Below are positions 56,952-64,000 of a stretch of 64,000 nt of DNA, in pieces. Source of the DNA: Vandammella animalimorsus (GTDB lineage Bacteria; Pseudomonadota; Gammaproteobacteria; Burkholderiales; Burkholderiaceae_C). Where the stretch lies: NCBI RefSeq assembly GCF_002285265.1, contig NZ_NSJB01000006.1, positions 1 to 64,000 on the forward strand, written 5' to 3'. The notes below the pieces were generated by a model that was not told the origin of the DNA, ran no database searches, and saw only the letters and a list, made by a program, of their open reading frames with translations. A program made the translations under genes and the position numbers. How positions within the stretch are numbered: position 1 is the first letter of the stretch; every line of letters starts with the position of its first letter.

Positions 56952-57524
56952 TCAAAGGCCGATGGCAAGAAACCGGCTGTCCTGGGCCAGTCGCTGCAAA
57001 TTCAATTCCTGCCAGTGCCTGCCTTCTGCGTCGGCATAGATGTTGCCCAGAAACGGCGCGGCCGCCGTGCTGCCCGGTGCGGGCGCGTAGGCAGCCGTGA
57101 AGTCCGTCAGGCTTTTCAGGCCCGCCATGTGGTCAATCAACAAGGCGGTATTGACTTCCAGCACCGGGTTGAGCGTCAGCAGCATGCATTGCGCCAGGGC
57201 CTGCTCGCTGCGCAGCGCAGCCCCCGCGTCCAGGTAGGCAGCCACATCCACTACCCCGGAGAGGGAGCCGCGCCAGTTGATCACCCCGAGAAACCAGGGC
57301 TTGGTATAGGGCACGGGCGCCGGCCTCTGCCAGGGCAGGATCTCGAAGGCATGGCTGAGCGGGATCAGGAAAAACCGCTCGCCGATCTGCACGGCCATCC
57401 ACGCCGAGACCGCGCGCTCGCCGGCATCGACCTGACGCAGGCGCCGCGCCAGACGGGCCTGCAAGTCCTTGTCCTGGCCGGCATCCTGGGCAGGCGGCGC
57501 GGCCTGCTCTTGTGCGGCGCTCAT
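56952..57524 (-). CDS. pilI: CheW-like adaptor PilI
   Basis: A 190-residue CheW-domain protein that couples PilJ to the ChpA kinase. After a 34-residue Ala/Gln-rich start the CheW fold begins, with FFLIPLSHAFEILPW near 51-65, VPYTKPWFLGVINWRGSLSGVVDV near 71-94 and LLIDHMAGL near 129-137. The ATG at 57524 overlaps the PilH stop by four bases (ATGA), which fixes the start; the longer upstream frame is within pilH. Confidence 0.92.
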   Translation of the reverse strand: MSAAQEQAAPPAQDAGQDKDLQARLARRLRQVDAGERAVSAWMAVQIGERFFLIPLSHAFEILPWQRPAPVPYTKPWFLGVINWRGSLSGVVDVAAYLDAGAALRSEQALAQCMLLTLNPVLEVNTALLIDHMAGLKSLTDFTAAYAPAPGSTAAAPFLGNIYADAEGRHWQELNLQRLAQDSRFLAIGL

Positions 57525-57898
57525 GAAGCCTCCTTGCGCAAGGCATCGATGGCCTCTTCCAGCTCCTTGGGATCGACGGGTTTGACCAGATAGGCCCGCG
57601 CACCCTGGCGCAGACCCCAGACCTTGTCGGTGCTCTGGCCCTTGCTGGTGCACAAAATGATCGGCAGGTTGGCGTAGGCCGGGTCCTTGGTGATGCTGCG
57701 GGTGAGCTGAAAGCCGTTCTTGCCGGGCATGACCACGTCCATCAGGATCAGGTCGGGGCGCTCCTCGGCCATTTTCTGCAATGCTTCATCGGCGTTGCTG
57801 GCGGTGCGCACGGCAATGCCTTGCTTTTGCAGCAGATCGGACAAATAGACCTGCTCCGTGCGCGAATCGTCCACCACCAGCACTTTTTGAATCAACAT
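57521..57898 (-). CDS. pilH: Response regulator PilH
   Basis: A 125-residue single-domain receiver. The acid pocket is VVDDSRTE near residues 8-15 and the phospho-acceptor Asp is in LILMDVVMPGKNGFQ; the Thr/Ser (CTSKGQ) and Lys (YLVKPVDP) complete the site. I use the ATG at 57898, preceded by AGAGGTAGTG; a GTG two codons earlier is the other choice. PilH in the Chp pathway opposes PilG, favouring retraction or acting as a phosphate sink. Confidence 0.92.
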   Translation of the reverse strand: MLIQKVLVVDDSRTEQVYLSDLLQKQGIAVRTASNADEALQKMAEERPDLILMDVVMPGKNGFQLTRSITKDPAYANLPIILCTSKGQSTDKVWGLRQGARAYLVKPVDPKELEEAIDALRKEAS

Positions 57899-57934
57899 GA
57901 TCACTACCTCTTGTTTTGTTTTGCTTTGTATTGA

Positions 57935-58321
57935 TTAATTTGCGGCGCTGAAATCCCGCACGGCCTTGAGCAGCTGGTCCTTCGTGAAGGGCTTGGTCAG
58001 ATAGTCCTCACTGCCCACCATGCGCCCGCGCGCTTTGTCGAAAAAGCCGTCCTTGGAAGAGAGCATGATGACGGGCGTGGCCGTGAACTTGGGGTTGCGC
58101 TTGATGATGGCGCAGGTCTGGTAGCCATCGAGCTTGGGCATCATGATGTCGCAGAAAATCAGGTCCGGCTCGTAGTCGTTGACCTTGGCCAGCGCATCGA
58201 AGCCGTCCTCGGCCAGCAGCACTTCATGGCCGCCCTGCTTGAGAAAAATCTCGGCGCTGCGTCGAATCGTGTTGCTGTCATCGACGACCAGCACCTTGGT
58301 CACACTTGCTTGATCGCTCAT
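57935..58321 (-). CDS. pilG: Response regulator PilG
   Basis: A 128-residue single-domain receiver with VLVVDDSNTIRRSAE near residue 10, phospho-Asp in LIFCDIMMPKLDGYQ near 56, MLSSKDGFFDK and the conserved Lys in YLTKPFTKDQ. The ATG at 58321 gives the usual PilG N-terminus. In other species PilG promotes pilus extension and polar localisation of the extension motor. First gene of the reverse operon pilG-pilH-pilI-pilJ-chpA-DUF1841; the gap to pilH is 36 bases. Confidence 0.92.
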   Translation of the reverse strand: MSDQASVTKVLVVDDSNTIRRSAEIFLKQGGHEVLLAEDGFDALAKVNDYEPDLIFCDIMMPKLDGYQTCAIIKRNPKFTATPVIMLSSKDGFFDKARGRMVGSEDYLTKPFTKDQLLKAVRDFSAAN

Positions 58322-58849
58322 AGGTTCACCATTGTTTGTCTGTTGCCCGCGGCACGCTGCCGGCGTCATGCGGGAGGCATGCCCGGCCCAGCCGCGCATG
58401 CGTGTTTGCAGCCTTCCGATCGGGCGCCTGCCCTCATGGCAGCACTCCCTTTTCTCCTTGAATGCACCGCACTTCTGGGCCGCACGCACCACAATTTCGC
58501 CGCGGCACCGGCGCAGGGGTTGGCGCCCCATGGTGGGCCGCCTTTTCATTGGGCCCGATTGTATTCATTTGTATCAAGCGCGACAGGCGCAGACCCCTTT
58601 TTGTTTCCTTCGCATCACCGGATGTGCCTTTTTTGCCGCGCCTTGCCGCACTCCAGGCAGTGCGCGGCCGACAGGCCAGCACCCAAAATCCCCCACTGCA
58701 CCAGGCCTCCACACAGGTGTTGCCACGTGAAAATCGTGAAAAAAAACGAAAAATGGCCCCTTGCGCCATCAATGCCAACAAGTTGTATTTCGGATTTCAC
58801 GTAAATTCTGCATCGTAGCGATTTTTTCACCACTGACAGGAATTCCACC
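58322..58849. other. 528-base divergent gap between pilG and the bactofilin gene
   Basis: No credible gene. It should contain the pilG promoter (reverse) and the bactofilin promoter (forward). On the reverse strand TTGATA and TACAAT occur near 58565-58585 but are only 8 bases apart, so they are not a standard pair. Sequence just before the bactofilin gene (58700-58830) is AT-rich. AGGAA lies 8-9 bases before its ATG. No strong terminator or repeat was seen. Confidence 0.5.
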
Positions 58850-59407
58850 ATGGCCCAATCGAGCTTCTTCGGCAAACGCAACAGCGACTCCAGCAAGACC
58901 GAATCCCCCGCCGCCGCGCCGGCCAGCACGCCTGCTGCGCCAGCAGCCAGCACCCCGGCCGCCACGCCTGCGGCGCGCCCGGCAGGCTTTTTCGGCAGCG
59001 CCCCCGGCGGCGCCAGCCCGGCCGTGGGCGCAGCGCCATCCTTTGCCAGCAGCGAGGGCCAGAGCAGCACGGGCGATGCCAAGGAAAGCAAGCTGACGGT
59101 GGGCCCCAACATCAAGCTCAAGGGCGTGGAGATCACCGACTGTGATGTGCTGTTCATCGACGGCGTGGTCGAGGCCACGCTGGACTCCAAGCTCATCCAG
59201 ATCTCAGAGCAGGGCTCGTTCAATGGCACGGCCAACATCGACGTGGCCGAAATCCGCGGCACCTTCGACGGCGACCTGACCGTGCGCAACAAGCTCACCG
59301 TCTTCGCCACGGGCAAAGTCACCGGCAAGATCCGCTACGGCAAGCTGGTGGTCGAGGAAGGCGCCAACATCAGCGGCGAGATCCAGTCCATCGCTGCCTC
59401 GTCCTGA
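58850..59407 (+). CDS. Bactofilin (polymer-forming cytoskeletal protein)
   Basis: A 185-residue bactofilin. The first 75 residues are a Pro/Ala/Ser-rich disordered tail containing GFFGSAPGG, then the DUF583 beta-helix begins (LTVGPNIKLKGVEITDCDVLFIDG, about 82-105). It repeats short strands through GSFNGTANIDVAEIRGTFDGDLTVRNKLTV and ends near residue 182. Bactofilins self-assemble into filaments without nucleotide and act as scaffolds for cell shape, envelope machines or polar proteins. It is alone, divergent from the pilus signalling operon, and has its own terminator. Its partner here is unknown. Confidence 0.93.
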   Translation: MAQSSFFGKRNSDSSKTESPAAAPASTPAAPAASTPAATPAARPAGFFGSAPGGASPAVGAAPSFASSEGQSSTGDAKESKLTVGPNIKLKGVEITDCDVLFIDGVVEATLDSKLIQISEQGSFNGTANIDVAEIRGTFDGDLTVRNKLTVFATGKVTGKIRYGKLVVEEGANISGEIQSIAASS

Positions 59408-59447
59408 AAGCCACGCCCAGCATCCACACGGGGCGTTGCCCAACGAA

Positions 59448-59474
59448 AAACGCTGCCATTGGGCAGCGTTTTTT
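59448..59474 (+). terminator. Intrinsic terminator after the bactofilin gene
   Basis: AAACGCTGCC (59448-59457), loop ATTG, GGCAGCGTTT (59462-59471), then further Ts. The perfect 10-base stem is preceded by As, so it could also work on the reverse strand for the convergent gene. Confidence 0.9.
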
Positions 59475-59519
59475 GCTTTCGGGCACATGCGGGGCCATGC
59501 CCAGCGCCCGAGGCGCGCA

Positions 59520-60530
59520 TCAGAAGTGCATTTCCACGCTGGCGCCAATGGCCCAGGAGCGCTCACGCGAGCGCCGCTCCTCCTTGGGCCAGAAGTGCCC
59601 CAGCGTCACCTTGCCAAACAGCCAATCCTTGTAGATGGGCTGGCGCCACGAAGTCCTGACGCCATAGTTCGAGAGCTTGACCGAGCTGGTGCGCCCTTGC
59701 AGCAAGGCCTCGACGCTGGCGGTGCGCACGCCCGGCAACTCCTTGATCAGGCCCACGGAGCTTTGCCATTCAAAGCCGTCGCTGCGGCGCGTGATCTTGC
59801 CCACATTGCCCCAGCGCAGCATCAGGCTGCGGCTCAGGGCGTGCTCGTAATCGAGCACCGTGGTCGAGCCCAGGCTGTCCTCGGAAGACCAATACAGGCT
59901 TTCGCGGAAATACACCACATCGCGCGGCGACAAGGCCCACTGCGTCTTGTAGCGCACCTGCGCATAGGGGCTCAGGCCGCCGCGAAAGCCGATGCGGAAA
60001 TCCACATCGTCCATGAAGTCATAGCCCAGGCCGGCAAAGAAGGACTGGTCCTCGCGGCGGTTTTCGCGCAGCAACAACTCCTCGCGCGTGAAGCCCGCGG
60101 GCACGTCGCTGACCACTTCCTCGCGGTTGTCCTGGCCGAAGAAGGCGTAGGCGCGCCGCTCCAGATTGGGCAGGTCGGCGCGCAGCCGAAAGCGCACATT
60201 GGCCTGCGTGCCCGCATGCTGCTCCCACAGCGTATTGATACGCACGTAGCCCGAGACCTTGCCGCTGTTCTCGAACGGCTCATCGCCAAACCAGCCATCG
60301 ACGGTGTGCGCCAGCCAGTGCGAGGCGCGGTAGGTGTAATCGCGCGTGCCATCGAGCCAGGCGATGCGGCGCTCATCCTGCAAGGCGCGCCCGCCCGCCG
60401 GGGCCGGCTGCTGCTGCTGGGCATGCGCCAGGGCCCCACCCAGGCACAGTGCGCCCAGCCACACGGCACGGCACGGGCGCCCAACCGCACCGGCCTTCAA
60501 AGCAGAAGCAAACAACATATACGCAGCCAT
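59520..60530 (-). CDS. Putative outer-membrane beta-barrel protein of unknown function
   Basis: A 336-residue exported protein. The N-terminal signal has a hydrophobic core (VWLGALCLGGALAHA) with probable cleavage at AHA-QQ near residue 36. The mature chain alternates polar and aromatic residues in strand-like runs (VSGYVRINTLWEQ, VRFRLRADLPNL, FRIGFRGGLSPYAQVRYKTQWAL). It ends in a terminal Phe (IGASVEMHF), the signal the BAM complex recognises in outer-membrane proteins. DGWFGDEPF near 80-88 is a distinctive early motif. I cannot assign a function. The ATG at 60530 follows a TTG; neither has a clear Shine-Dalgarno. Convergent with the bactofilin gene. Confidence 0.7.
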   Translation of the reverse strand: MAAYMLFASALKAGAVGRPCRAVWLGALCLGGALAHAQQQQPAPAGGRALQDERRIAWLDGTRDYTYRASHWLAHTVDGWFGDEPFENSGKVSGYVRINTLWEQHAGTQANVRFRLRADLPNLERRAYAFFGQDNREEVVSDVPAGFTREELLLRENRREDQSFFAGLGYDFMDDVDFRIGFRGGLSPYAQVRYKTQWALSPRDVVYFRESLYWSSEDSLGSTTVLDYEHALSRSLMLRWGNVGKITRRSDGFEWQSSVGLIKELPGVRTASVEALLQGRTSSVKLSNYGVRTSWRQPIYKDWLFGKVTLGHFWPKEERRSRERSWAIGASVEMHF

Positions 60531-60620
60531 CAAAAACAGAATTTCAAAGAGGCTGCAAGGATAAAGGAAGAACAGCCGCCTCGCGGCGGCCGCGCCCTTG
60601 TGTACGAAGCGCAGCGCGCA

Positions 60621-61340
60621 TCAAGGCGCTGGCGGCAACGCCTGCTCAGGCGGCTGCCCCCCGGCCAGCAGCCATTGCTGCAACAGCGCCGCCGTAGCCC
60701 CCACGCCTTGCTTTTTCAAGGCCGAGAACAGTTGCACCTGCCCGCCGCCGGCATTCAGGCGCATGATTTGCAAGGCCTTTTGCTGCTCGGCGCGGTTGAG
60801 CTTGTCGGCCTTGGTCAGCAGGATCAGAAAGTCCAGGCCCTGCTCCACGCGCGGGCGCAGCATCTCCAGCAGCGCCTCATCGAGCGGCGTCAGGCCCAGG
60901 CGCGCATCGCACAGCAGCACCACGGCGCGCAGCGTATCGCGGCTGAGCAGGTAATTGGCCATGACGCGCTGCCAGCGCAGCTTGTCCTGCTGCGGCACGG
61001 CGGCATAGCCATAGCCGGGCAAATCGGCCAGCACCGCCTGCGGGCTTTGCTTGGGGCCCAGCACGAACAAGTTGATGTGCTGGGTGCGGCCCGGCGTCTT
61101 GGAGGCAAAGGCCAGCTGGCGCTGCTGCGTCAAGGTATTGATGCAGGTGGACTTGCCCGCATTGGAGCGCCCGACGAAGGCCACCTCCGGCAGGCCCGTT
61201 TGCGGCAGCTGATCGAGCTGCGCGGCCGTGCTCAAGAAACGGGCCGTGTGCCACCAGCGCAAGGCCTGCTGGGCAGCGGCTTCGCTCTGGCCGGAAGGCC
61301 GAGCGCCGCGACCGGAAGAATGCATGGAATCAGAAGTCAT
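60621..61340 (-). CDS. engB: Ribosome biogenesis GTP-binding protein EngB (YihA/YsxC)
   Basis: A 239-residue GTPase needed for late assembly of the large ribosomal subunit. G1 is FVGRSNAGKST at about 55-65, G3 is DLPGYGYA, and G4 is TKADKLN. The CDARLGLTPLDEALLEML segment matches EngB. The ATG at 61340 is used; the longer frame from 61430 overlaps the resB upstream region and lacks similarity. The first 30 residues (HSSGRGARPSGQSEAAA) are low complexity. Divergent from resB across 109 bases, with an 80-base gap after the outer-membrane-like gene. Confidence 0.94.
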   Translation of the reverse strand: MTSDSMHSSGRGARPSGQSEAAAQQALRWWHTARFLSTAAQLDQLPQTGLPEVAFVGRSNAGKSTCINTLTQQRQLAFASKTPGRTQHINLFVLGPKQSPQAVLADLPGYGYAAVPQQDKLRWQRVMANYLLSRDTLRAVVLLCDARLGLTPLDEALLEMLRPRVEQGLDFLILLTKADKLNRAEQQKALQIMRLNAGGGQVQLFSALKKQGVGATAALLQQWLLAGGQPPEQALPPAP

Positions 61341-61449
61341 GGTGGCGCAGTATGCCCTGCCAGCAGCGCGCCGATACACTAATATTTGTGTATGCACTGT
61401 GCGCCTCAGCGAGAGCGCAAAGTGCATCACATGCTTTCACTGGCAAGCC

Positions 61450-63699
61450 ATGCCAACGCTCCCTCCTGCCCTGCAGTCTGCGCCTTCCCCGCCTCCCGCC
61501 ACGCCACGCCCCAGCCCTGCGCCGCTGCTGCAAGTGCTGGCCTGGCTGCTGCTGGGCGCGGTGCTGCTGCCATTGATCGGCATCGCTGCTTTGCTGGACA
61601 GGTGGCTGCCACAGCCCCTGCGCACGCTGCGCCAGCGCCTCTGGGCCGAGCTGACCTCGATGCGCTTTGCCGTTGCGCTGTTGCCTTTCATCGGCTTGGC
61701 CGCGCTGCTGGGCACGCTGCTGCCACAACGCGAATCGGCAGAACATTACCTGCACAGCTGGGGCCCCTTCTGGGGGGCGCTGCTGATGCGCCTGCAATGG
61801 CACGACGTGTACGGCGCCTGGTGGTTCATGGGCTTGCTGGGCCTGCTGCTGCTGAGCACCGGCGCCTGCGTGCTGCGCAACGCCCGGCCTTACCTGGCCG
61901 CCATCGGCGACTACCGGCTGCCGCAGGGCCCGCAAGCACTGCGCAGCATGCCCTGGAGCGCCCAGGCCCTGTGCGCCGGCCAGCCCGATGCGCTGGCGCA
62001 GCGCATGCGCACCGGCCTGCGCCAGCGGGGCTGGCAGGTGCAAGTGCAACAGCGCCCGGCCCAGCCACACCCGCATCAGGCCAGCGCCCCGGCTGGCACC
62101 GGCTGGCTGCTGGCGGCCAAGCAGGGCGCGGCCGGCCACCGGCTGGGCTATCTGGCCACGCACTGCGCCATCGTGCTGATCTGCCTGGGGGCGCTGCAGG
62201 ACAGCAGCCTGGCGCTGCGCGCCCGCGCCTGGTGGCAGGGCCAAAGCCCCTGGCCCGGCCCGGTGGGCCTGCAACCCGGTCAGCTGCAGGCCATTGCCGG
62301 CCAGCACCGCCTCAGCGCGGCCGGCCATGCCTTTCGCGGCCATCTGCGCCTGGCCCAGGGCGAGCGCAGCGCGCTGGCCCTGCTCGAAAGGCAGGCCGCC
62401 GGCCATTTCGTGCAGCAACTGCCCTTTGCCATCGAGCTGGAGCATTTCGAGATCGCGCGCCATGCCAGCGGCCAGCCCAGCATGTTCAGCAGCCAGGTGC
62501 GCATCCACCAGCCCGGCGGCGCAGCCAGCAGCCAACATCGCATTGCCGTGAACCAGCCCTTGCGCCTGCAGGGCATCGACATCTACCAAACAGGCTTTGA
62601 AGAACACCGCTCCGAGTTGCGCCTGCGCCCGCTGGGCCTGCAGCAGCCCGTGCCCGCCGCCACGCTCAGCGCCCACAGCGGCAGCACCCTGGCGCTGCCG
62701 GCCTGGCCTGGGCTGGCCGGCTATCGCCTGGAGCAACTGCGACTGCACACCGGCCTGGAGGACGATCCGCCGCCCCAGACGCCCCCCGGCCCGGCCATCC
62801 AGTACCGCCTGCGCAATGCCGCGGGCCAGGCCATCGAAGGGCACAACACCATGCAGGCCATTGAACTGGACGATGGCGTGCCGGTGTATCTGCTGGGCGT
62901 GCGCCGCGCGCCAGGCCAGCCCTTTGCCTTCCTGCGCCTGCCGCAAGATGAACTGGGCCGCATAGACAGCATGCTGGGCCTGTTGCACGGCCTGCGCGAC
63001 CCCGAGCAACGCCAGCGCGCCGTGCAGCGCCATGCCCAGCACAGCCTGCCCCAGGCCAGCGCCCAGGCGCGCGCCGAGCTGCAGCACTCGGCCAGTCACC
63101 TGCTGGCCTTGTTTGCCGGCCAGGCCGCTGGCGGCGCGGGCGAGGCCATCGGCACGGCCAGCCCAGCCGGCCTGGCCGCGCTGGCCCAGCTGGTGCAGCG
63201 CCAGGCCGGGGCCGCGCAGCAAGAGGCCGCCAGCCAGGGCCTGCTGCAACTGCTCTCGCAACTGCTGCTGAGCATGCTGCAACAGCAGCGCCAAGATGCC
63301 GGGCTGCCGCCCATGCCGCCGGGCACCCCCTACACCGACGCCTTTTTGCGCAGCGCCATGCTGGCCCTGGATGCCGCCCAGGACTACCCCGCGCCGCTGT
63401 TCTTCATGCTGGAGGACTTCACGCCCCGCTACGCCAGCATCCTGCAGGTGAGCCAGGCGCCAGGCCGCAGCCTGGTCTACACCGGCTGCCTGCTGCTGGT
63501 GCTGGGCCTGGGCCTGCTGCTGTTCGTGCAGGAGCGGCGGCTGTGGGTCTGGCTGCAGGCCGCGCCCGCAGGGCGCAGCCAGGCCACCTTGGGGCTGAGC
63601 TGCCAGCGCGCCGGCCCACGCACCGCGCAGGGCTTCGCCCAGTTGCGCCGCCTGCTGCTGCAGCCCCCTGCCGGCCCGACCACGACCGAACCCCAATGA
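61450..63699 (+). CDS. resB: Cytochrome c biogenesis protein ResB
   Basis: A 749-residue inner-membrane protein, half of the System II heme-delivery machine that attaches heme to c-type cytochromes in the periplasm. Membrane segments occur near residues 28-46, 72-92 and 113-135 and at the C-terminus (GCLLLVLGLGLLLFVQERRLWVWL, about 675-700). The motif SMRFAVALLPFIGLAALLGTLLPQ is the classic ResB opening. A long periplasmic domain with INQPLRLQGIDIYQTGFEEH lies between. The ATG at 61450 is chosen because earlier in-frame codons overlap the engB start. The stop overlaps the next gene by ATGA. Confidence 0.92.
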   Translation: MPTLPPALQSAPSPPPATPRPSPAPLLQVLAWLLLGAVLLPLIGIAALLDRWLPQPLRTLRQRLWAELTSMRFAVALLPFIGLAALLGTLLPQRESAEHYLHSWGPFWGALLMRLQWHDVYGAWWFMGLLGLLLLSTGACVLRNARPYLAAIGDYRLPQGPQALRSMPWSAQALCAGQPDALAQRMRTGLRQRGWQVQVQQRPAQPHPHQASAPAGTGWLLAAKQGAAGHRLGYLATHCAIVLICLGALQDSSLALRARAWWQGQSPWPGPVGLQPGQLQAIAGQHRLSAAGHAFRGHLRLAQGERSALALLERQAAGHFVQQLPFAIELEHFEIARHASGQPSMFSSQVRIHQPGGAASSQHRIAVNQPLRLQGIDIYQTGFEEHRSELRLRPLGLQQPVPAATLSAHSGSTLALPAWPGLAGYRLEQLRLHTGLEDDPPPQTPPGPAIQYRLRNAAGQAIEGHNTMQAIELDDGVPVYLLGVRRAPGQPFAFLRLPQDELGRIDSMLGLLHGLRDPEQRQRAVQRHAQHSLPQASAQARAELQHSASHLLALFAGQAAGGAGEAIGTASPAGLAALAQLVQRQAGAAQQEAASQGLLQLLSQLLLSMLQQQRQDAGLPPMPPGTPYTDAFLRSAMLALDAAQDYPAPLFFMLEDFTPRYASILQVSQAPGRSLVYTGCLLLVLGLGLLLFVQERRLWVWLQAAPAGRSQATLGLSCQRAGPRTAQGFAQLRRLLLQPPAGPTTTEPQ

Positions 63700-64000
63700 C
63701 CCCTGCCGACCCCACCCCCAATCGCCCCCCCGAGCGGGTGGCGCAGGCCCGCTGGCACAGCGCCCTGTTCGCCCTGTTCGCGCTGTGCGTGGCCGCAGCC
63801 TGCGCGGCCATCTGGCTGCAACACGGCCGCCAGATGGCGCTGGCCGGGCACGCCCTGCTGCTGGGCCTGGCGGCGCTGCTCGTGGCCCTGGGCCAGCACT
63901 GGCGCGGCTTGCAGGCCCTGGCGCTGGCCGTGGCCGTGCTGGCCCTGCCGGCCATGGCCTTGCTGCGCAGCGACGATCCGCTGCTGCACCAGCTGGCGGG
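63696..64000 (+). CDS. ccsB: Probable cytochrome c biogenesis protein CcsB/ResC, N-terminal part
   Basis: The gene opens at 63696 by ATGA overlap with resB and continues past the right edge; about 101 residues are visible. After a Pro-rich start come three hydrophobic segments, near 25-43, 52-66 and 72-90. The spacing (two helices, then a short basic turn HWRGLQALALAVAVLAL, then DDPLLHQLA) resembles the start of CcsB/ResC, the heme-handling partner of ResB and its usual neighbour. The heme-binding WWD motif would lie beyond the window, so identity rests on position and topology. Confidence 0.6.
   Translation, partial: MTPADPTPNRPPERVAQARWHSALFALFALCVAAACAAIWLQHGRQMALAGHALLLGLAALLVALGQHWRGLQALALAVAVLALPAMALLRSDDPLLHQLA

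Noticed and set aside
61228-61449. N-terminal extension of resB to an upstream start
   Set aside because: Overlaps the engB 5' end on the opposite strand and lacks ResB-like sequence; the ATG at 61450 begins the recognisable protein.

Overview
The window is high-GC bacterial DNA (a counted 60-base line in lon, 11041-11100, is 78% G+C) whose gene content and protein sequences fit a betaproteobacterium of the order Burkholderiales, most likely Comamonadaceae. Indicators are glnS, argJ and lon of betaproteobacterial type, a split ResB/CcsB cytochrome c maturation system, hopanoid genes hpnD/hpnE, a LivKHMGF-coupled aromatic catabolic operon, and a type IV pilus system with a Chp chemosensory array. 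No rRNA, tRNA, CRISPR array, transposase or integrase was recognised.

Layout. 1-5.3 kb: reverse-strand hopanoid genes (hpnE partial, hpnD) and htpG, then a small secreted protein and a UbiM-like ubiquinone hydroxylase. 5.3-9.1 kb: a reverse-strand Phn-family ABC importer (binding protein, ATPase, two permeases) whose binding protein resembles the selenate-type branch. 9.1-9.5 kb: a degenerate inverted-repeat element. 9.5-16 kb: a DMT exporter, then lon, apaH and glnS on the reverse strand. 16.2-19.5 kb: a tight forward run of argJ, a DUF815 ATPase, a MutT-type Nudix hydrolase and a membrane-anchored retropepsin.

19.5-38.6 kb is the most notable part. A TetR-type gene is divergent from a 17-gene forward operon for aerobic degradation of an unidentified aromatic compound. 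The operon encodes a complete three-component Rieske dioxygenase (alpha, beta, ferredoxin, reductase), a cis-dihydrodiol dehydrogenase and a two-subunit class III (LigA/LigB-type) extradiol dioxygenase. It also encodes a meta-cleavage product hydrolase and the lower pathway (hydratase, aldolase, acylating acetaldehyde dehydrogenase). Interleaved with these are a feruloyl-CoA-synthase-like ligase, a nitronate-monooxygenase-family flavoprotein and a Liv-type ABC importer with a fused permease-ATPase. The logic is uptake, ring dihydroxylation, rearomatisation, meta cleavage, hydrolysis, then pyruvate plus acetyl-CoA. A convergent CysB-type LysR gene closes the locus.

38.7-46.2 kb is an AT-rich island (42661-42720 is 47% G+C) with minor pilin genes fimT-pilV-pilW-pilX-pilY1-pilE. 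It is followed by a gene-poor stretch with a well-formed promoter, a long stem and a terminator that look like a small RNA. 47.1-58.3 kb holds the Chp array pilG-pilH-pilI-pilJ-chpA plus a DUF1841 gene, so pilus tip and pilus signalling genes sit side by side. 58.8-64 kb carries a bactofilin, an outer-membrane-like protein, the ribosome-assembly GTPase engB, resB, and the start of what is probably ccsB.
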